From positions 16,436 through 80,435 of the forward strand of contig NZ_JONO01000027.1 of assembly GCF_000711895.1 (NCBI RefSeq): a DNA stretch of 64,000 nucleotides, written 5' to 3'. Source of the DNA: Photorhabdus australis DSM 17609. Lineage in GTDB: Bacteria; Pseudomonadota; Gammaproteobacteria; Enterobacterales; Enterobacteriaceae. The translations under genes were made by a program, and so were the position numbers. Positions within the stretch are counted from its first letter, which is position 1; each line of letters begins with the position of its first letter. The notes below the pieces were generated by a model. That model had not been told where the DNA came from. It saw nothing but the letters and a program-made list of their open reading frames with translations, and searched no databases. Shown here piece by piece: positions 11,342 through 23,139 of this stretch.

Positions 11342-12502
11342 TTAATCGGCCTGTTTACGCAAAAATGCAGGAATATCCAGATAATCTGGTTCCTTGTTTG
11401 TTTGTGCATTTTGGTCATTAACCACTTTTGCCGCGGGTTTATTTTCTTCCGACAATGAGGACATACCACCAGACATCTGCTGATGACGATGCTCCATTAC
11501 ACTTGATTGAGATGCCTTGTTGGTAACTAACGTAATTTCAGGACGCTTGTCCATACCAATGCCGGTAGCAACTACAGTCACACGCAACTCATCATTCATA
11601 TCTGGGTCCAGGGAAGTACCGATAACGACAGTTGCATTATCAGACGCGAATGCCCGAATAGTATTACCCACGGTTTCGAACTCATCCAAACGCAGATCAA
11701 ATCCAGCAGTAATGTTAACCAAAACACCACGAGCACCAGACAAATCGATATCTTCTAGTAACGGGCTGGAAATTGCCATTTCAGCGGCCTCTTCTGCCCG
11801 ATCCTCCCCCTGAGCAATACCGGAACCCATCATCGCGTAGCCCATTTCGGACATCACAGTGCGCACGTCAGCAAAGTCAACATTCATCAAGCCCGGACGA
11901 GTTATCAATTCGGCGATACCCTGAACCGCACCTTTCAATACGTCATTAGCTGCCCCAAAAGCATCCAATAGTGAAATGCCTCGACCAAGCACTTTCAACA
12001 ACTTGTCGTTAGGGATAGTAATCAATGAATCTACATGTTTAGACAGTTCAGTGATCCCTTGTTCAGCAAATGCCATACGTTTCTTACCTTCGAAATTAAA
12101 AGGTTTAGTCACGACAGCCACTGTCAAAATCCCAAGTTCTTTTGCAATTTCAGCGACCACAGGTGCTGCACCAGTACCAGTACCCCCTCCCATACCGGCA
12201 GCGATAAATACCATATCCGCGCCATCAAGAGCTGTACGCAATGAATCACGATCTTCTTGTGCAGCAGTACGGCCAACTTCTGGATTTGCACCAGCCCCCA
12301 AGCCCTTAGTAATACCATTACCAATCTGAATAGTTTGGCCGACAGCAGTTTTACGTAATGCCTGAGCATCCGTATTAACTGCGAAGAATTCAACACCTTC
12401 GATACGCTCACGCACCATGTGCTCAACAGCGTTACCGCCGCCACCGCCGACGCCGATGACTTTAATCACCGCGTCATTGGTTAATTCTATTGGTTCAAAC
12501 AT
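11342..12502 (-). CDS. ftsZ: Cell division GTPase FtsZ
   Basis: Tubulin-like GTPase that forms the Z-ring at mid-cell. The 386 residues (E. coli 383) include the N-terminal glycine-rich [17 protein letters not shown], the tubulin signature GGGTGTG at 105–111, the T7 loop [11 protein letters not shown], a variable linker around 320–370 and the conserved tail [14 protein letters not shown] (373–386) that binds FtsA and ZipA. It follows ftsA by 63 bases and precedes lpxC, as in E. coli. Confidence 0.98.
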   Translation of the reverse strand: MFEPIELTNDAVIKVIGVGGGGGNAVEHMVRERIEGVEFFAVNTDAQALRKTAVGQTIQIGNGITKGLGAGANPEVGRTAAQEDRDSLRTALDGADMVFIAAGMGGGTGTGAAPVVAEIAKELGILTVAVVTKPFNFEGKKRMAFAEQGITELSKHVDSLITIPNDKLLKVLGRGISLLDAFGAANDVLKGAVQGIAELITRPGLMNVDFADVRTVMSEMGYAMMGSGIAQGEDRAEEAAEMAISSPLLEDIDLSGARGVLVNITAGFDLRLDEFETVGNTIRAFASDNATVVIGTSLDPDMNDELRVTVVATGIGMDKRPEITLVTNKASQSSVMEHRHQQMSGGMSSLSEENKPAAKVVNDQNAQTNKEPDYLDIPAFLRKQAD

Positions 12503-12565
12503 AGTTTCTCTCCGCTTTGTGCCTTTATATCGAGACCAAAAAATAGGTGCAGTCTCTGTATAAAA

Positions 12566-13822
12566 TTAAAACTCTTTTTTCAGCCAGCTACTGACTTTCT
12601 TAAACCAGCGACTCACTGAAGCATGTTTTTCAATATCCGCATCACCATTAAGGTGAGAGGCTTTCCCGTAATGCAACAACCCTACTGCTGTTGAATAATA
12701 GGGTTCCTGCGCATAGTCCGTCAGACCAGTAATATTAAGAGGTTGACCAATACGCACCTGAGCGTGGAATACACGCTGTGCACACTCAGCCAAACCATCA
12801 ATCTGGGCACCACCACCGGTTAAAACAATACCCGCAGCCAAATGGTGTTTAACACCTTGCTGACGTAACTGTTCCTGCAATCTCAGGATTTCATCATTCA
12901 CTAAATTTAGTAATTCGATGTAACGTGGCTCAATCACTTCAGCCAGCGTCTGGCGCTGTAAGCTACGTGGTGGGCGCCCACCGACACTCGGTACCTCCAC
13001 ACTTTCATCCTTGCTAACCAACGAACCCAGCGCACAACCGTGACGTACTTTTATCGTTTCGGCATCACTTGGTGGAGTACCAAAGGCATAAGCAATATCG
13101 CTGGTGACGACGTTCCCAGCGTAAGGAATTACTTTGGTATGACGTAGCGCTCCGCCGGTATACACCGCGATATCCATCGTCCCACCGCCAATATCTACCA
13201 CACAAACGCCCAGTTCACGCTCATCCTCAGTTAAAACCGCATAACTGGCAGCCAAACCGGAAAAAATAAGCTGATCGACTTTCAAACCACAACGTTCAAC
13301 TGCTTTTGCGATATTTTTCGCCATATCGTTATGGCAGGTAATCAGATGAACTTTCGCCTGCATACGCACACCGGAAAGCCCTACTGGATTTTTGATGCCT
13401 TCTTGATAATCGATCGCATACTCTTGAGGAATAACATGGAGTATCCGGTATTCATCGCGTACTCGAACCGATTTGGCGGTATGAACGACATTATCTACAT
13501 CTTCTTGGGTGACTTCCTCTTCAGAAATGGGAACCATCCCAATTTCATTCTGACAACTGATATGTTTTCCAGATAACGCCAGATAAACAGAAGAAATTTG
13601 ACAATCTGCCATCAATTCAGCCTGATCGATAGCCCGCTGTACACATTTAACAACCGACTCCAGATCGTTTACGCCACCTTTATCCATGCCGCGGGATGGA
13701 CAGCTTCCCACCCCGATAATATTAACCATACCATCGGGCAGAATTTCACCAACAAGGGCAGACACCTTTGCTGTGCCAATCTCAAGGCCAACTACTAATT
13801 TTCTGTCCGTCGATTTGATCAT
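12566..13822 (-). CDS. ftsA: Cell division protein FtsA (actin-like)
   Basis: Actin-fold ATPase that tethers FtsZ to the inner membrane and recruits later divisome proteins. The 418 residues (E. coli 420) show the phosphate-1 motif VGLEIGTAKVSALVGE near the N-terminus, VVDIGGGTMDIAVYTGG as phosphate-2, and LTGGGAQIDGL near the C-terminus. The last residues, SRWFKKVSSWLKKEF, form the amphipathic membrane-targeting helix. It lies 42 bases after ftsQ. Confidence 0.98.
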   Translation of the reverse strand: MIKSTDRKLVVGLEIGTAKVSALVGEILPDGMVNIIGVGSCPSRGMDKGGVNDLESVVKCVQRAIDQAELMADCQISSVYLALSGKHISCQNEIGMVPISEEEVTQEDVDNVVHTAKSVRVRDEYRILHVIPQEYAIDYQEGIKNPVGLSGVRMQAKVHLITCHNDMAKNIAKAVERCGLKVDQLIFSGLAASYAVLTEDERELGVCVVDIGGGTMDIAVYTGGALRHTKVIPYAGNVVTSDIAYAFGTPPSDAETIKVRHGCALGSLVSKDESVEVPSVGGRPPRSLQRQTLAEVIEPRYIELLNLVNDEILRLQEQLRQQGVKHHLAAGIVLTGGGAQIDGLAECAQRVFHAQVRIGQPLNITGLTDYAQEPYYSTAVGLLHYGKASHLNGDADIEKHASVSRWFKKVSSWLKKEF

Positions 13823-13864
13823 TGTTATTCTGCCTGCCTCTATATTATTGCCAGTAACTATTTA

Positions 13865-14668
13865 TTACCCATTGACCGGAGCATCAGGGACACCAATTAG
13901 TAAAGGTGCCCAACCTACCGCGGCGCCGCTGTCATAACGTAAATCCACATAATCCACTCTTTTCTCTGTGTTCTGCTGTAATAGTGGATAAAGCTCGATA
14001 AAACGTTTAATACGACCTGTTGTATCCATTCTTCCCAGCTTTAGTCGGATATCATTATCCAATGTCAGTTGCCAGGAACGACGTTCAGTCATTGCCGCCA
14101 CTTTTAATTTCAATTTGTTAGCAGCAAGGAGTTTAGCCATTGCCCGGTAGCCACCAAGCACCTCTTTTTCACTACCTTGTGGGCCATAAAGCATCGGGAA
14201 ATGCCCCTTAGCTTCCCATTCAGCTGGTATACTAAACACCAGCCCTTCTGCATCCAGCATTTGTGTATCATTCCAACGCACATAAGGAACATATTCTACC
14301 AAATGAATTCTCAGTTCATCAGGCCACTGTTTACGGACAGTGACTTGCCTTATCCATGGCATTCGTTCAATCTGTTGCTGAATGATATTCACATCCTGCG
14401 TCATGAAAGTTCCCGGCTGCCCTAATGACAATATTGCCTGCCGAATATCATCGTTGGTGGTGTAATGTCGTTCACCCGTTACCACCAGCTTCGAAATAGG
14501 CAATCTGTCAGCATCTTTCATCCAGTTAAGAACTGCCCAACCACTCCAAATAATGGTTCCAAGTACCATAAGGAAGAAGATAAGCCCTGCCAGATAAGAG
14601 CCGTTACTAGGGCGGGAACGACTATTTTCACTATCCCGCCCCTTTACTTTCAGGGCCGCTTGAGACAT
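13865..14668 (-). CDS. ftsQ: Cell division protein FtsQ
   Basis: Bitopic inner-membrane divisome protein that recruits FtsB and FtsL. The 267 residues (E. coli 276) consist of a short cytoplasmic tail, one membrane segment at about 28–50 ([20 protein letters not shown]), a POTRA domain starting near [18 protein letters not shown], and the beta domain. It begins one base after the ddlB stop, so translation is probably coupled. Confidence 0.96.
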   Translation of the reverse strand: MSQAALKVKGRDSENSRSRPSNGSYLAGLIFFLMVLGTIIWSGWAVLNWMKDADRLPISKLVVTGERHYTTNDDIRQAILSLGQPGTFMTQDVNIIQQQIERMPWIRQVTVRKQWPDELRIHLVEYVPYVRWNDTQMLDAEGLVFSIPAEWEAKGHFPMLYGPQGSEKEVLGGYRAMAKLLAANKLKLKVAAMTERRSWQLTLDNDIRLKLGRMDTTGRIKRFIELYPLLQQNTEKRVDYVDLRYDSGAAVGWAPLLIGVPDAPVNG

Positions 14669-14669
14669 A

Positions 14670-15590
14670 TCAATCAGCCAACTCCAAAATCTTTACTACC
14701 AACTGTGAGAAATTTAACCCTGCTTGACGTGCTGCCATTGGCACTAAGCTATGACTAGTCATCCCAGGAGATGTATTCACCTCCAACAGATAGAAAACAC
14801 CATCGGAGTCCATCATCACATCGACCCGACCCCAGCCACAGCATCCAACTGATTTATAAGCTTTCAATGCTAATTCTGCCAATTGTTGTTCTTTTTCATC
14901 ACTTAAACCACTCGGACAAAAATACTTTGTTTCTTCAGACCAATATTTTGCATCATAGTCATAAAAAATAGCAGCGGGCTGAATACGAATAGAAGGTAAA
15001 GCCGCATCATCGAGAATAGCTACAGTGTATTCTGGACCGTACAGCCATTTTTCTATCAGCAAGTCAGCGTCATAACGAAATGCTATCTCCAGTGCACCAC
15101 GCAACTCTGAAATCTCATTAACTTTAGTCATACCCACACTGGAGCCTTCCAGACTTGGCTTAACAATTAATGGCAGACCTAAATCTGCTACATGTTCTTG
15201 GAGTTGCAAATCAGTAAATTGTTCAAACTGCTGAAAATTAATTGCAACATATGGCGAGACAGTCAATCCTATCCCTTGCCATAACTGCTTTGTCCGCAAT
15301 TTATCCATTGACAATGCAGAGGCCATCACGCCACTACCGGTATAAGGCAGCTGCAAAAATTCTAATACGCCCTGCAACGTACCATCTTCCCCGCCACGAC
15401 CATGAAGCGCGATAAAGACTTTCTCAAATCCTGCCTCTTTAAGTTGCGTTACAGGAAAATCTTTTGTATCAACTGGATGAGCATCAATACCTGCTTCTTT
15501 CAATCCTGCCAGCACGGCATGTCCCGATAACAGTGAAACTTCACGCTCAGCAGAAGTTCCTCCCAACAATACCGCGACTTTCTCAGCCAT
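14670..15590 (-). CDS. ddlB: D-alanine–D-alanine ligase B
   Basis: ATP-grasp enzyme that makes D-Ala-D-Ala for the peptidoglycan stem peptide. With the start at [20 protein letters not shown] the protein is 306 residues, the same as E. coli DdlB, and GAGG is well placed; the in-frame ATG 15 bases upstream has no ribosome site. Key segments are [23 protein letters not shown], and the metal/ATP site [16 protein letters not shown]. It overlaps the end of murC by 8 bases and is followed by ftsQ. Confidence 0.97.
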   Translation of the reverse strand: MAEKVAVLLGGTSAEREVSLLSGHAVLAGLKEAGIDAHPVDTKDFPVTQLKEAGFEKVFIALHGRGGEDGTLQGVLEFLQLPYTGSGVMASALSMDKLRTKQLWQGIGLTVSPYVAINFQQFEQFTDLQLQEHVADLGLPLIVKPSLEGSSVGMTKVNEISELRGALEIAFRYDADLLIEKWLYGPEYTVAILDDAALPSIRIQPAAIFYDYDAKYWSEETKYFCPSGLSDEKEQQLAELALKAYKSVGCCGWGRVDVMMDSDGVFYLLEVNTSPGMTSHSLVPMAARQAGLNFSQLVVKILELAD

Positions 15591-17058
15591 GGTGTTTTTC
15601 CTCATTCAAAGATGGCTGCAATTTTGTTTCAGCCAAATTGCGCGCTATTTTGCCTATATTCCCGGCCCCTTGAACCAGAACTAAATCATTACCGTCTAGT
15701 ACCTGCGCCAACACAGAAGCCACTTTTTCTGGCTCAGATACCAGAATTGGCTCTAAGTTACCGCGGCTACGGATAGTACGGCACAGCGAACGGCTATCCG
15801 CCCCCGGAATAACCGCTTCTCCAGCAGAATAAACATCCAGCATCAGCAATACATCCACCTGATTCAATACATTGGCAAAGTCATCGTACAGATCACGTGT
15901 CCGAGTATAACGATGAGGCTGAAATATCATCACAATACGCTTATCCGGCCAGCCAGCACGAGCGGCTTTAATGGTTGCATCCACTTCCGTTGGATGATGA
16001 CCATAATCATCAACCAACATTGCACTACCACTTTTGCCGTTAACATGCTCCAGAGAGAAATTCCCCAGAAAATCAAAACGGCGTCCGGTTCCCTGAAAAC
16101 CTGCTAACGCTGCCAGAATATCACGGCCAGAAATACCTTCTTCAGTTGCAACAGCGACTGCTGCCGCCGCATTTAGCGCATTATGGCGACCCGGTGCATT
16201 CAATACGACTTTCAAATCAACCATATCTTGACGACTAACAGTAAAATACCCTTGAGCACCTTTTTGCTCATAATGGGTGATACGCACATCAGCTTCCTCA
16301 CTAAATCCATAAGTCGTGATATAGCGTCCCACATGAGGGATTAACTCTTTGACCACTGGATCATCAATGCACATGACTGCACGCCCATAGAAAGGTAAGT
16401 TGTGCAGAAAGTTGATAAACGTCTGTTTCAGCTTTTCAAAGTCACCATGATAGGTATCCATGTGGTCTGCTTCGATATTAGTAACTACTGCCACCATGGG
16501 CTGCAAATGCAGGAAAGAAGCATCGCTTTCGTCGGCTTCCGCAATTAAATAGCGGCTGCTACCAAGACGAGCATGTGTTCCTGCCGCTTTGACTAAACCA
16601 CCATTAACAAACGTTGGGTCTAAACCAGCCTGTGCATAAATGCTGGAAATCATCGCCGTGGTAGTTGTTTTGCCATGAGTACCCGCAATAGCAATACCAT
16701 GGCGGTAACGCATCAGTTCTGCCAACATCTCTGCTCTGCGAATAACCGGAATCCGAGCTTCACGAGCAGCAATAATTTCTGGGTTATCTGCTAAGATTGC
16801 CGTTGAAGCCACAACAACACTAGCATCCAGTACATTTTCAGGACGATGGTTAAAATAAATCTGAGCACCCAATTTAGTTAGTTGCCGAGTTACCGGGTTT
16901 GGCGCCAAATCGGATCCACTAATCTGGTAACCTTCATTGGCCAACACTTCGGCGATCCCCCCCATGCCAGCACCGCCAATGCCGACAAAGTGGATATGCC
17001 TGACTTTTCTCATTTCAGGCACGAAAGCTCTTAATTTCGCCAGTTGTTGTGTATTCAC
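15583..17058 (-). CDS. murC: UDP-N-acetylmuramate–L-alanine ligase
   Basis: Adds the first amino acid (L-Ala) to UDP-MurNAc. I chose a GTG start at 17058 (read as Met, then NTQQLAKLR) because it gives exactly 491 residues, the E. coli length, aligned from residue 1, and leaves a 54-base gap to murG as in E. coli. A longer in-frame ATG at 17133 would overlap murG and add 25 unconserved residues. The Rossmann motif [15 protein letters not shown] is at 25–39 and the ATP loop GTHGKTTT at 126–133. It overlaps ddlB by 8 bases. Confidence 0.95.
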   Translation of the reverse strand: MNTQQLAKLRAFVPEMRKVRHIHFVGIGGAGMGGIAEVLANEGYQISGSDLAPNPVTRQLTKLGAQIYFNHRPENVLDASVVVASTAILADNPEIIAAREARIPVIRRAEMLAELMRYRHGIAIAGTHGKTTTTAMISSIYAQAGLDPTFVNGGLVKAAGTHARLGSSRYLIAEADESDASFLHLQPMVAVVTNIEADHMDTYHGDFEKLKQTFINFLHNLPFYGRAVMCIDDPVVKELIPHVGRYITTYGFSEEADVRITHYEQKGAQGYFTVSRQDMVDLKVVLNAPGRHNALNAAAAVAVATEEGISGRDILAALAGFQGTGRRFDFLGNFSLEHVNGKSGSAMLVDDYGHHPTEVDATIKAARAGWPDKRIVMIFQPHRYTRTRDLYDDFANVLNQVDVLLMLDVYSAGEAVIPGADSRSLCRTIRSRGNLEPILVSEPEKVASVLAQVLDGNDLVLVQGAGNIGKIARNLAETKLQPSLNEEKHHG

Positions 17059-17113
17059 GTTTTCTTCTTCACTGTATATGTTTACTTCATCACCCTGTTT
17101 CAGGTGGCCTGAA

Positions 17114-18181
17114 TTATTTTTTTGCTGCATCAATTAATGCCGCTGATACTTGCTCAGTTGCATCAGTAATTGCTGCTGAACGAGCTATTTTTGCCATTTC
17201 CAACAATTGTGGGCGTTGCCACTGAGTTAATAATTGTATTACTGCATCAACCGTAAATTGCGGTTGTTCCAGTATTTTTGCTGCACCAACTCTCTCCAGT
17301 GGTAGTGCGTTCCAATATTGCTGACGATCTTTATGCTGAAATGGTACAAAAATTCCAGGTAACCCGGCTGCTGCCACTTCGCTGACTGTCAACGCACCAG
17401 AACGGCAAATCACCACATCAGCCCAGGCATAAGCTTGTGCCATATCCTCAATAAATTCAGTAACCTTGTGTTCGCATTTAACTAAATTGTTATAGGCATT
17501 CTGAACTCTCTCTTTAGCCCCTTTGCCTGTCTGATGCCAAAGGGTAATTTTATCACCCATACGGGCAGCAATTTCAGGCATTGTCTGGTTGAGAACTCTG
17601 GCCCCCTGACTACCACCAACAACCAGAACCCGAATCGGGCCTTCACGCCCTGCCAAACGCTGCTCAGGTAGAGGTAATGCCAACACATCTTCGCGGACAG
17701 GGTTCCCAACAATAGGTGCTTGCGGGAATGCACCGGGAAATGCCTGTAAAACAGTTGTAGCAATTTTTGCCAGCCAACGATTTGTCAGCCCTGCAATACC
17801 ATTCTGTTCATGCAGGACAACCGGAATACCACACATCCACGCAGCAATACCGCCAGGGCCGGAAACATACCCTCCCATTCCGAGCACTACATCTGGCTGA
17901 TAGCGACGCATAATTGCTTTTGCCTGACGAATTGCTTTGAAAATTCGCACTGGGGAAACTAACAATGCTTTGATCCCCTTACCTCGCAAACCCGAAATCT
18001 GAATAAAATCAATCTCAATGCCATGTTTCGGCACTAAATCAGCTTCCATCCGATCCACTGTTCCCAACCAGCGAACTTCCCAGCCTTGGTTTTTTAAATG
18101 ATGAGCTACAGCCAAACCTGGGAAAACGTGTCCTCCAGTTCCGCCTGCCATCACCATCAAACGCCGGGTTTTGCTACTCAT
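17114..18181 (-). CDS. murG: Lipid II synthase MurG (GlcNAc transferase)
   Basis: Peripheral inner-membrane glycosyltransferase that adds GlcNAc to lipid I to form lipid II. The 355 residues equal the E. coli length. The glycine-rich acceptor loop GGTGGH is at 13–18, a second G-loop is [11 protein letters not shown], and the UDP-GlcNAc site includes [13 protein letters not shown] and [10 protein letters not shown]. Its ATG overlaps the ftsW stop by four bases. Confidence 0.98.
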   Translation of the reverse strand: MSSKTRRLMVMAGGTGGHVFPGLAVAHHLKNQGWEVRWLGTVDRMEADLVPKHGIEIDFIQISGLRGKGIKALLVSPVRIFKAIRQAKAIMRRYQPDVVLGMGGYVSGPGGIAAWMCGIPVVLHEQNGIAGLTNRWLAKIATTVLQAFPGAFPQAPIVGNPVREDVLALPLPEQRLAGREGPIRVLVVGGSQGARVLNQTMPEIAARMGDKITLWHQTGKGAKERVQNAYNNLVKCEHKVTEFIEDMAQAYAWADVVICRSGALTVSEVAAAGLPGIFVPFQHKDRQQYWNALPLERVGAAKILEQPQFTVDAVIQLLTQWQRPQLLEMAKIARSAAITDATEQVSAALIDAAKK

Positions 18182-19371
18182 CGAGAGCTCCTTACAAACG
18201 CCTGTGCTTTTGCCAAGCGTGTTTCAAAATCAATTCTTAATAGCAATACGATAGCTGTCGACATAATCAACAAACTTGAACCACCGTAACTAATCAAAGG
18301 TAAAGTCAGACCTTTGGTCGGTAACATACCTGCGGCAGCCCCAACATTAACCAAGGTTTGAAAACTGAACCAAATACCGACTGAACAAGCCAGAAAACCA
18401 GAAAAACGCTGATCCATCTGCAATGCACGACGACCTATCGTCATCGCGCGAAAAGCGACGAAGAATATCATTAACAATACAAAAACCACACCTATGTAAC
18501 CTAATTCTTCTGCCAAAACAGAGAAAATAAAGTCAGTATGCGCTTCGGGTAGGTATGCCAGCTTCAGTACTGAATTTCCCAATCCTTGCCCTGAAAATTC
18601 CCCTCGACCGAAAGCCATCAAAGATTGTGTTAATTGATAACCTTTGCCATACGGATCTTCCCAAGGGTCCAGAAAAGAAGTTACACGGCGTATACGATAA
18701 GGTTCAGCAATAATTAATAGAACTACTGCAAATATCCCCGAACCAATAATTGCCAGAAACTGCCACAATTTTGCTCCCGCTAGAAATAACATAGCCAATG
18801 TTGTTACAAACAGCACTACCACAGTTCCCAAGTCAGGCTGAGCTAAAAGTAATACAGCCAACACCACCATGACACTCATTGGCTTACAAAATCCCCAGAA
18901 GTTATTCCGTACTTCTTCTACTTTACGCACCAGATAACTGGCGAGATAACAAAATAGAGAAAGTTTGGATAACTCAGCTGGCTGAATTCTCAAAGGTCCA
19001 AGGGCAATCCAACGCGATGCACCATTCACCGAACTTCCCACTACCAATACAATCAGCAACAGGATAACGGAGATAAGCAACATCAGGTTGCTATAACGCT
19101 GCCAGAAATCCATCGGGATACGCAGTGTAATCAATGACAATCCGAAGGCCAGCAAGAGATAAATCGCATCACGCTTAGCAAACAGAAACGGATCTTCAGC
19201 AAGACGCTGCCCAACCGGCATTGATGCTGATGTCACCATAACAAAGCCGATAATGCCTAACCCAAATGCCAGCCAAACCAGTGTGCGATCGTACAACACC
19301 ATATTAGTAGCATCGGTTTCACGGCCACCAATAATCCAGTCTTTTAATCCACTGAACCCGGGAATAGACAT
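18178..19371 (-). CDS. ftsW: Septal peptidoglycan glycosyltransferase FtsW (SEDS family)
   Basis: Polytopic SEDS protein that polymerises lipid II at the septum together with FtsI. About ten hydrophobic segments are visible, with family motifs INPAELSK-like [40 protein letters not shown], and [16 protein letters not shown] near the C-terminus. ATG 19371 is preferred (397 residues) because GAGGAG lies eight bases upstream and the ATG shares one base with the murD stop in TGATG; a TTG one codon earlier is possible. E. coli FtsW is 414 residues. Confidence 0.96.
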   Translation of the reverse strand: MSIPGFSGLKDWIIGGRETDATNMVLYDRTLVWLAFGLGIIGFVMVTSASMPVGQRLAEDPFLFAKRDAIYLLLAFGLSLITLRIPMDFWQRYSNLMLLISVILLLIVLVVGSSVNGASRWIALGPLRIQPAELSKLSLFCYLASYLVRKVEEVRNNFWGFCKPMSVMVVLAVLLLAQPDLGTVVVLFVTTLAMLFLAGAKLWQFLAIIGSGIFAVVLLIIAEPYRIRRVTSFLDPWEDPYGKGYQLTQSLMAFGRGEFSGQGLGNSVLKLAYLPEAHTDFIFSVLAEELGYIGVVFVLLMIFFVAFRAMTIGRRALQMDQRFSGFLACSVGIWFSFQTLVNVGAAAGMLPTKGLTLPLISYGGSSLLIMSTAIVLLLRIDFETRLAKAQAFVRSSR

Positions 19372-20681
19372 CAACCCAACTCCTCAGCCAAACGAGCAAA
19401 CTCATGACCACGCTGTTCAAAATTACGGAACTGGTCAAGGCTCGCACAAGCAGGAGATAACAACACCATGTCACCCACCACCAGCCTCGGTGCAATATCA
19501 CGTATCGCCTGTTCCATGGTTTCAGTTAATGTCGCTATTTCTGGACGTAGTTGCGCCAGTCGTTTTCCATCCCGGCCAAAGCAGTAAAGCCGAATTTTAT
19601 CCCCACAAAGGAAAGGCTTAAGCGGAGAAAAGTCGGCTGATTTACCATCGCCGCCTAGCAGCAAATAAAGCGTGCCCTCCAGGTTAAGGCCATTAAGCGC
19701 CGCCTCCGTACTGCCAACATTGGTCGCCTTAGAATCGTTAATCCAACGTACCCCATTGTTCAGATGAACAAGTTGGAAACGATGGTTAAGCCCCGGATAA
19801 ACCATCAATGTTGCCAAACTGGCTTCACGAGGAATACCAACCGCATCAGCTAAAGCTAATGCAACCAATCCATTGACGTAGTTATGTCGTCCAGTCAGCT
19901 TAATTTCATTCGTCGCCAGCAATGACTGGTTATGAACTTTCAAAAAGGCATTTTCACTATCAAGCTGGTAATCACCACAATCAACACCAAAACTGACACA
20001 ACGGCCATCCATACCCGTTTCAGGCAGTGTCAGAGGATCCTGGTCATTCACAATGCATCTTTTTGCCTGACGATAAACCCTCAATTTAGCCGCCCGATAC
20101 TGAGACAAGCCTTGAGGATAACGATCCATATGGTCTTCAGTTACATTCAGTACAGTTGCCGCCGCTGCCTTTAGGCTATATGTAGTTTCCAACTGGAAAC
20201 TGGAAAGTTCTAAAACATAAAGCTGACAAGATTGTTTCAATAGTTCTAATGCAGGAAGACCAATATTACCGCCAACCCCCACTTGCCAACCTGCAGCTTT
20301 AGCCATTTCTCCGACAAGACTCGCCACGGTACTTTTACCATTAGAACCCGTAATTGCGATTATCGGGGTAGTTGCCTCGCGGCAAAATAATTCGATATCG
20401 CCAACGATTTCTATGCCAGCATTAGCTGCGGCTTGTAATTCAGCTGTTGCCAAAGCAATGCCCGGGCTTGCAACAATCAAGTCAGCATCCATCAACCAGT
20501 TGGTATTCAAGCTTCCGCAATGGCATTCAATATCATCAGGCAATTTATCCCTACCGGGCGGCATTACACGGGTATCTATCACGCGAGGAATCACTCCTCG
20601 AGCCAAAAAAAAGTCAACACAGGAGAGACCCGTCAGCCCCAATCCAATAATGATGACTTTTTTACCCAAATAATCCGTCAT
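19371..20681 (-). CDS. murD: UDP-N-acetylmuramoyl-L-alanine–D-glutamate ligase
   Basis: Adds D-Glu to UDP-MurNAc-L-Ala. Starting at [20 protein letters not shown] gives 436 residues (E. coli 438); an in-frame start 60 bases upstream would run into mraY and is not conserved. The uridine-binding Rossmann loop GLGLTGLS, the ATP loop TGSNGKST, the [10 protein letters not shown] segment and the C-terminal DSKATN and [12 protein letters not shown] are all present. Two bases separate it from mraY. Confidence 0.97.
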   Translation of the reverse strand: MTDYLGKKVIIIGLGLTGLSCVDFFLARGVIPRVIDTRVMPPGRDKLPDDIECHCGSLNTNWLMDADLIVASPGIALATAELQAAANAGIEIVGDIELFCREATTPIIAITGSNGKSTVASLVGEMAKAAGWQVGVGGNIGLPALELLKQSCQLYVLELSSFQLETTYSLKAAAATVLNVTEDHMDRYPQGLSQYRAAKLRVYRQAKRCIVNDQDPLTLPETGMDGRCVSFGVDCGDYQLDSENAFLKVHNQSLLATNEIKLTGRHNYVNGLVALALADAVGIPREASLATLMVYPGLNHRFQLVHLNNGVRWINDSKATNVGSTEAALNGLNLEGTLYLLLGGDGKSADFSPLKPFLCGDKIRLYCFGRDGKRLAQLRPEIATLTETMEQAIRDIAPRLVVGDMVLLSPACASLDQFRNFEQRGHEFARLAEELG

Positions 20682-20683
20682 GA

Positions 20684-21766
20684 TTACCGTACCTTTAATG
20701 TTGCTAAGCCAATCAGCACTAACATCAGAGAAATAATCCAAAAGCGCACGATAACGCGCGGTTCTGGCCAGCCTTTCAATTCATAATGGTGGTGAATAGG
20801 TGCCATACGGAAAATACGCTGTCCTCGCAATTTAAAAGAACCTACCTGCAAGATAACTGACAAGGTTTCTATCACGAATACCCCTCCCATAATCACCAGT
20901 AAGAACTCCTGACGCAGCAACACAGCAATGGTCCCAAGTGCCCCACCCAATGCCAAAGAACCAACATCTCCCATAAAAACCTGAGCCGGATAAGTGTTGA
21001 ACCACAGGAAACCCAATCCAGCACCAACAATTGCAGTACAGACGATGACCAATTCACCCGCATGACTCAAGTAAGGAATATGCAAGTAGTTGGCAAAATT
21101 GACGTTACCTGTTGCCCACGCCACCAGTGCAAAACCAGCTGCAACAAAAACCGTCGGCATAATAGCCAAACCATCCAACCCATCAGTCAGATTCACTGCG
21201 TTGCTGGTTCCAACAATCACAAAATAAGACAACAGAATGTAAAGCACACCTAATTGTGGCATCACATCTTTAAAGAATGGCACAACTAATTGTGTTGCCG
21301 CGGTATCTTTACCGACGCTGTACATGGCGAATGCTACACCCAATGCCAAGACTGACTGCCAAAAATACTTCCAACGAGCAATCAACCCTTTAGTATCTTT
21401 GCGCACGACTTTACGGTAATCATCCACGAAACCAACAATGCCGTAACCAATCAGCACAATCAGCACACACCAAACATAAGGGTTATTCAACCGCCCCCAT
21501 AGCAGTACCGAAATCGTGATTGAGAACAGGATCAACAAACCACCCATGGTCGGTGTTCCACGTTTACTGAAATGAGATTCTGGCCCATCATTACGAACAA
21601 CCTGCCCAATTTGTAACCTTTGCAGGAAGGCGATCATACGCGGCCCCATCCATAATGCGATAGCCAAAGCAGTCAGCAAGCTGACGATAGCCCTAAAAGT
21701 CAAGTAAGAAAAGACGTTAAAGCCGGTATGATATTTGACCAAATATTCGGCCAGCCAAACTAACAT
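20684..21766 (-). CDS. mraY: Phospho-MurNAc-pentapeptide translocase MraY
   Basis: Integral membrane enzyme that transfers phospho-MurNAc-pentapeptide to undecaprenyl phosphate, giving lipid I. The 360 residues match the E. coli length and contain ten hydrophobic segments. The catalytic aspartates are in FVDDYRK and [10 protein letters not shown], with [19 protein letters not shown] and the histidine motif APIHHHYE near the C-terminus. It overlaps murF by seven bases. Confidence 0.98.
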   Translation of the reverse strand: MLVWLAEYLVKYHTGFNVFSYLTFRAIVSLLTALAIALWMGPRMIAFLQRLQIGQVVRNDGPESHFSKRGTPTMGGLLILFSITISVLLWGRLNNPYVWCVLIVLIGYGIVGFVDDYRKVVRKDTKGLIARWKYFWQSVLALGVAFAMYSVGKDTAATQLVVPFFKDVMPQLGVLYILLSYFVIVGTSNAVNLTDGLDGLAIMPTVFVAAGFALVAWATGNVNFANYLHIPYLSHAGELVIVCTAIVGAGLGFLWFNTYPAQVFMGDVGSLALGGALGTIAVLLRQEFLLVIMGGVFVIETLSVILQVGSFKLRGQRIFRMAPIHHHYELKGWPEPRVIVRFWIISLMLVLIGLATLKVR

Positions 21767-23139
21767 GTGAAGCTCCCCTGTAATGCACTTACGACGTCTT
21801 CCATCGTAGTACTGCGCGAACCTTTAACTAAAACTGAAATGATTTTGTGTTGCTGTAATAATGGAACCAATGCTGTAACCAACGCGTCTTTATCCGCAAA
21901 ATGCTGACCACAACCACTCGCTTCGCTAATGTACATACTTGAAGTGCCCACACTGAATACTTTGTCAATACCACTGACAGCTGCGACTTCACCCACTTGG
22001 CGATGGTAATTTTCTGACTGATCACCCAACGCTCCCATGTCGCCAACCACCATGACTCGATATCCAGGCATCTGTGATAACACCTGAGCTGCAACAGTCA
22101 TCGAACCGACATTGGCGTTATAAGTATCATCAAGCAGCAATTTTCCTTCTGCCAAATTGATTGGAAATAACCGACCCGGAACAGCCTTTACCCCAGATAA
22201 TCCAACACGGACATCTTTTAGCGTCGCCCCCACAGAAATTGCCAACGCACTAGCAGCCAAGGCATTGGTAACATTGTGTTTCCCAGGTAATGGCAAAATA
22301 ACTTCTGTGCTGCCGGCAGGAGTATGCAGTCGAAAATGAGTGGCCAATTGTTTAACCTGAATATCTGTAGCATAAAAATCGGCATCTGATATCTGTTGTA
22401 TGGAAAAACGCCATACCGTTTTATCGCCAATAATCTGCTGCCAATTCACCCAATCATTGCTTTCTACATTGATAATGGCGGTACCGTCTGCTGAAAGACC
22501 AGAGAAAATCTCGCTTTTAGCTTTTGCAATACCCGTCAAAGAACCAAAGTCGTCTAAATGTGCAGTGGATAAGTTATTGATCAGAGCTGTTTCTGGTTGA
22601 GTTATTCCTGCGGTATAAGCAATCTCTCCAATATGGCTTGCACCCAATTCAATCACGGCAAACTCATGCTGTTCTGTCAATCTAAACAACGTTAACGGTA
22701 CACCAATATCGTTATTCAGATTACCCGCAGTATAAAGCGTGCTACCACACTGGCGCAAAATCGCTGCGGTCATCTCTTTCACCGATGTTTTACCAGACGA
22801 CCCCGTTAGCGCAACAACCCTGGCTTTACTCTGTTGGCGAACCCAACCAGCCAGTTTACCCATTGCCAAACGAGTATCTGCAACCACAACCTGAGGACAA
22901 CTAACTGCTAATACACGGCTGACCAACAAAGCACCAGCACCCGCTTTTACTACATCAACAGAAAAATCATGAGCGTCAAAGCGTTCACCTTTCAATGCAA
23001 TAAATAAACTCCCGTTTTCAACCTTACGGCTATCAGTAGTAACATCATGGATATAGATATCTACTGCCTGTCGCTCAGTTACCTGATTTAGTACCCCATT
23101 AGTAACCTGAGCCAATTGTTGCAATGTGAGGGATATCAT
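21760..23139 (-). CDS. murF: UDP-MurNAc-tripeptide–D-alanyl-D-alanine ligase
   Basis: Adds D-Ala-D-Ala to finish the cytoplasmic pentapeptide precursor. The 459 residues (E. coli 452) show the ATP loop [35 protein letters not shown] and [11 protein letters not shown], as expected for Mur ligases. The start overlaps the murE stop in an ATGA. Confidence 0.97.
   Translation of the reverse strand: MISLTLQQLAQVTNGVLNQVTERQAVDIYIHDVTTDSRKVENGSLFIALKGERFDAHDFSVDVVKAGAGALLVSRVLAVSCPQVVVADTRLAMGKLAGWVRQQSKARVVALTGSSGKTSVKEMTAAILRQCGSTLYTAGNLNNDIGVPLTLFRLTEQHEFAVIELGASHIGEIAYTAGITQPETALINNLSTAHLDDFGSLTGIAKAKSEIFSGLSADGTAIINVESNDWVNWQQIIGDKTVWRFSIQQISDADFYATDIQVKQLATHFRLHTPAGSTEVILPLPGKHNVTNALAASALAISVGATLKDVRVGLSGVKAVPGRLFPINLAEGKLLLDDTYNANVGSMTVAAQVLSQMPGYRVMVVGDMGALGDQSENYHRQVGEVAAVSGIDKVFSVGTSSMYISEASGCGQHFADKDALVTALVPLLQQHKIISVLVKGSRSTTMEDVVSALQGSFTC

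Noticed and set aside
11976..12329. Long open frame antisense to ftsZ
   Set aside because: Reverse-strand shadow of the conserved FtsZ GTPase region; composition follows the FtsZ codons.
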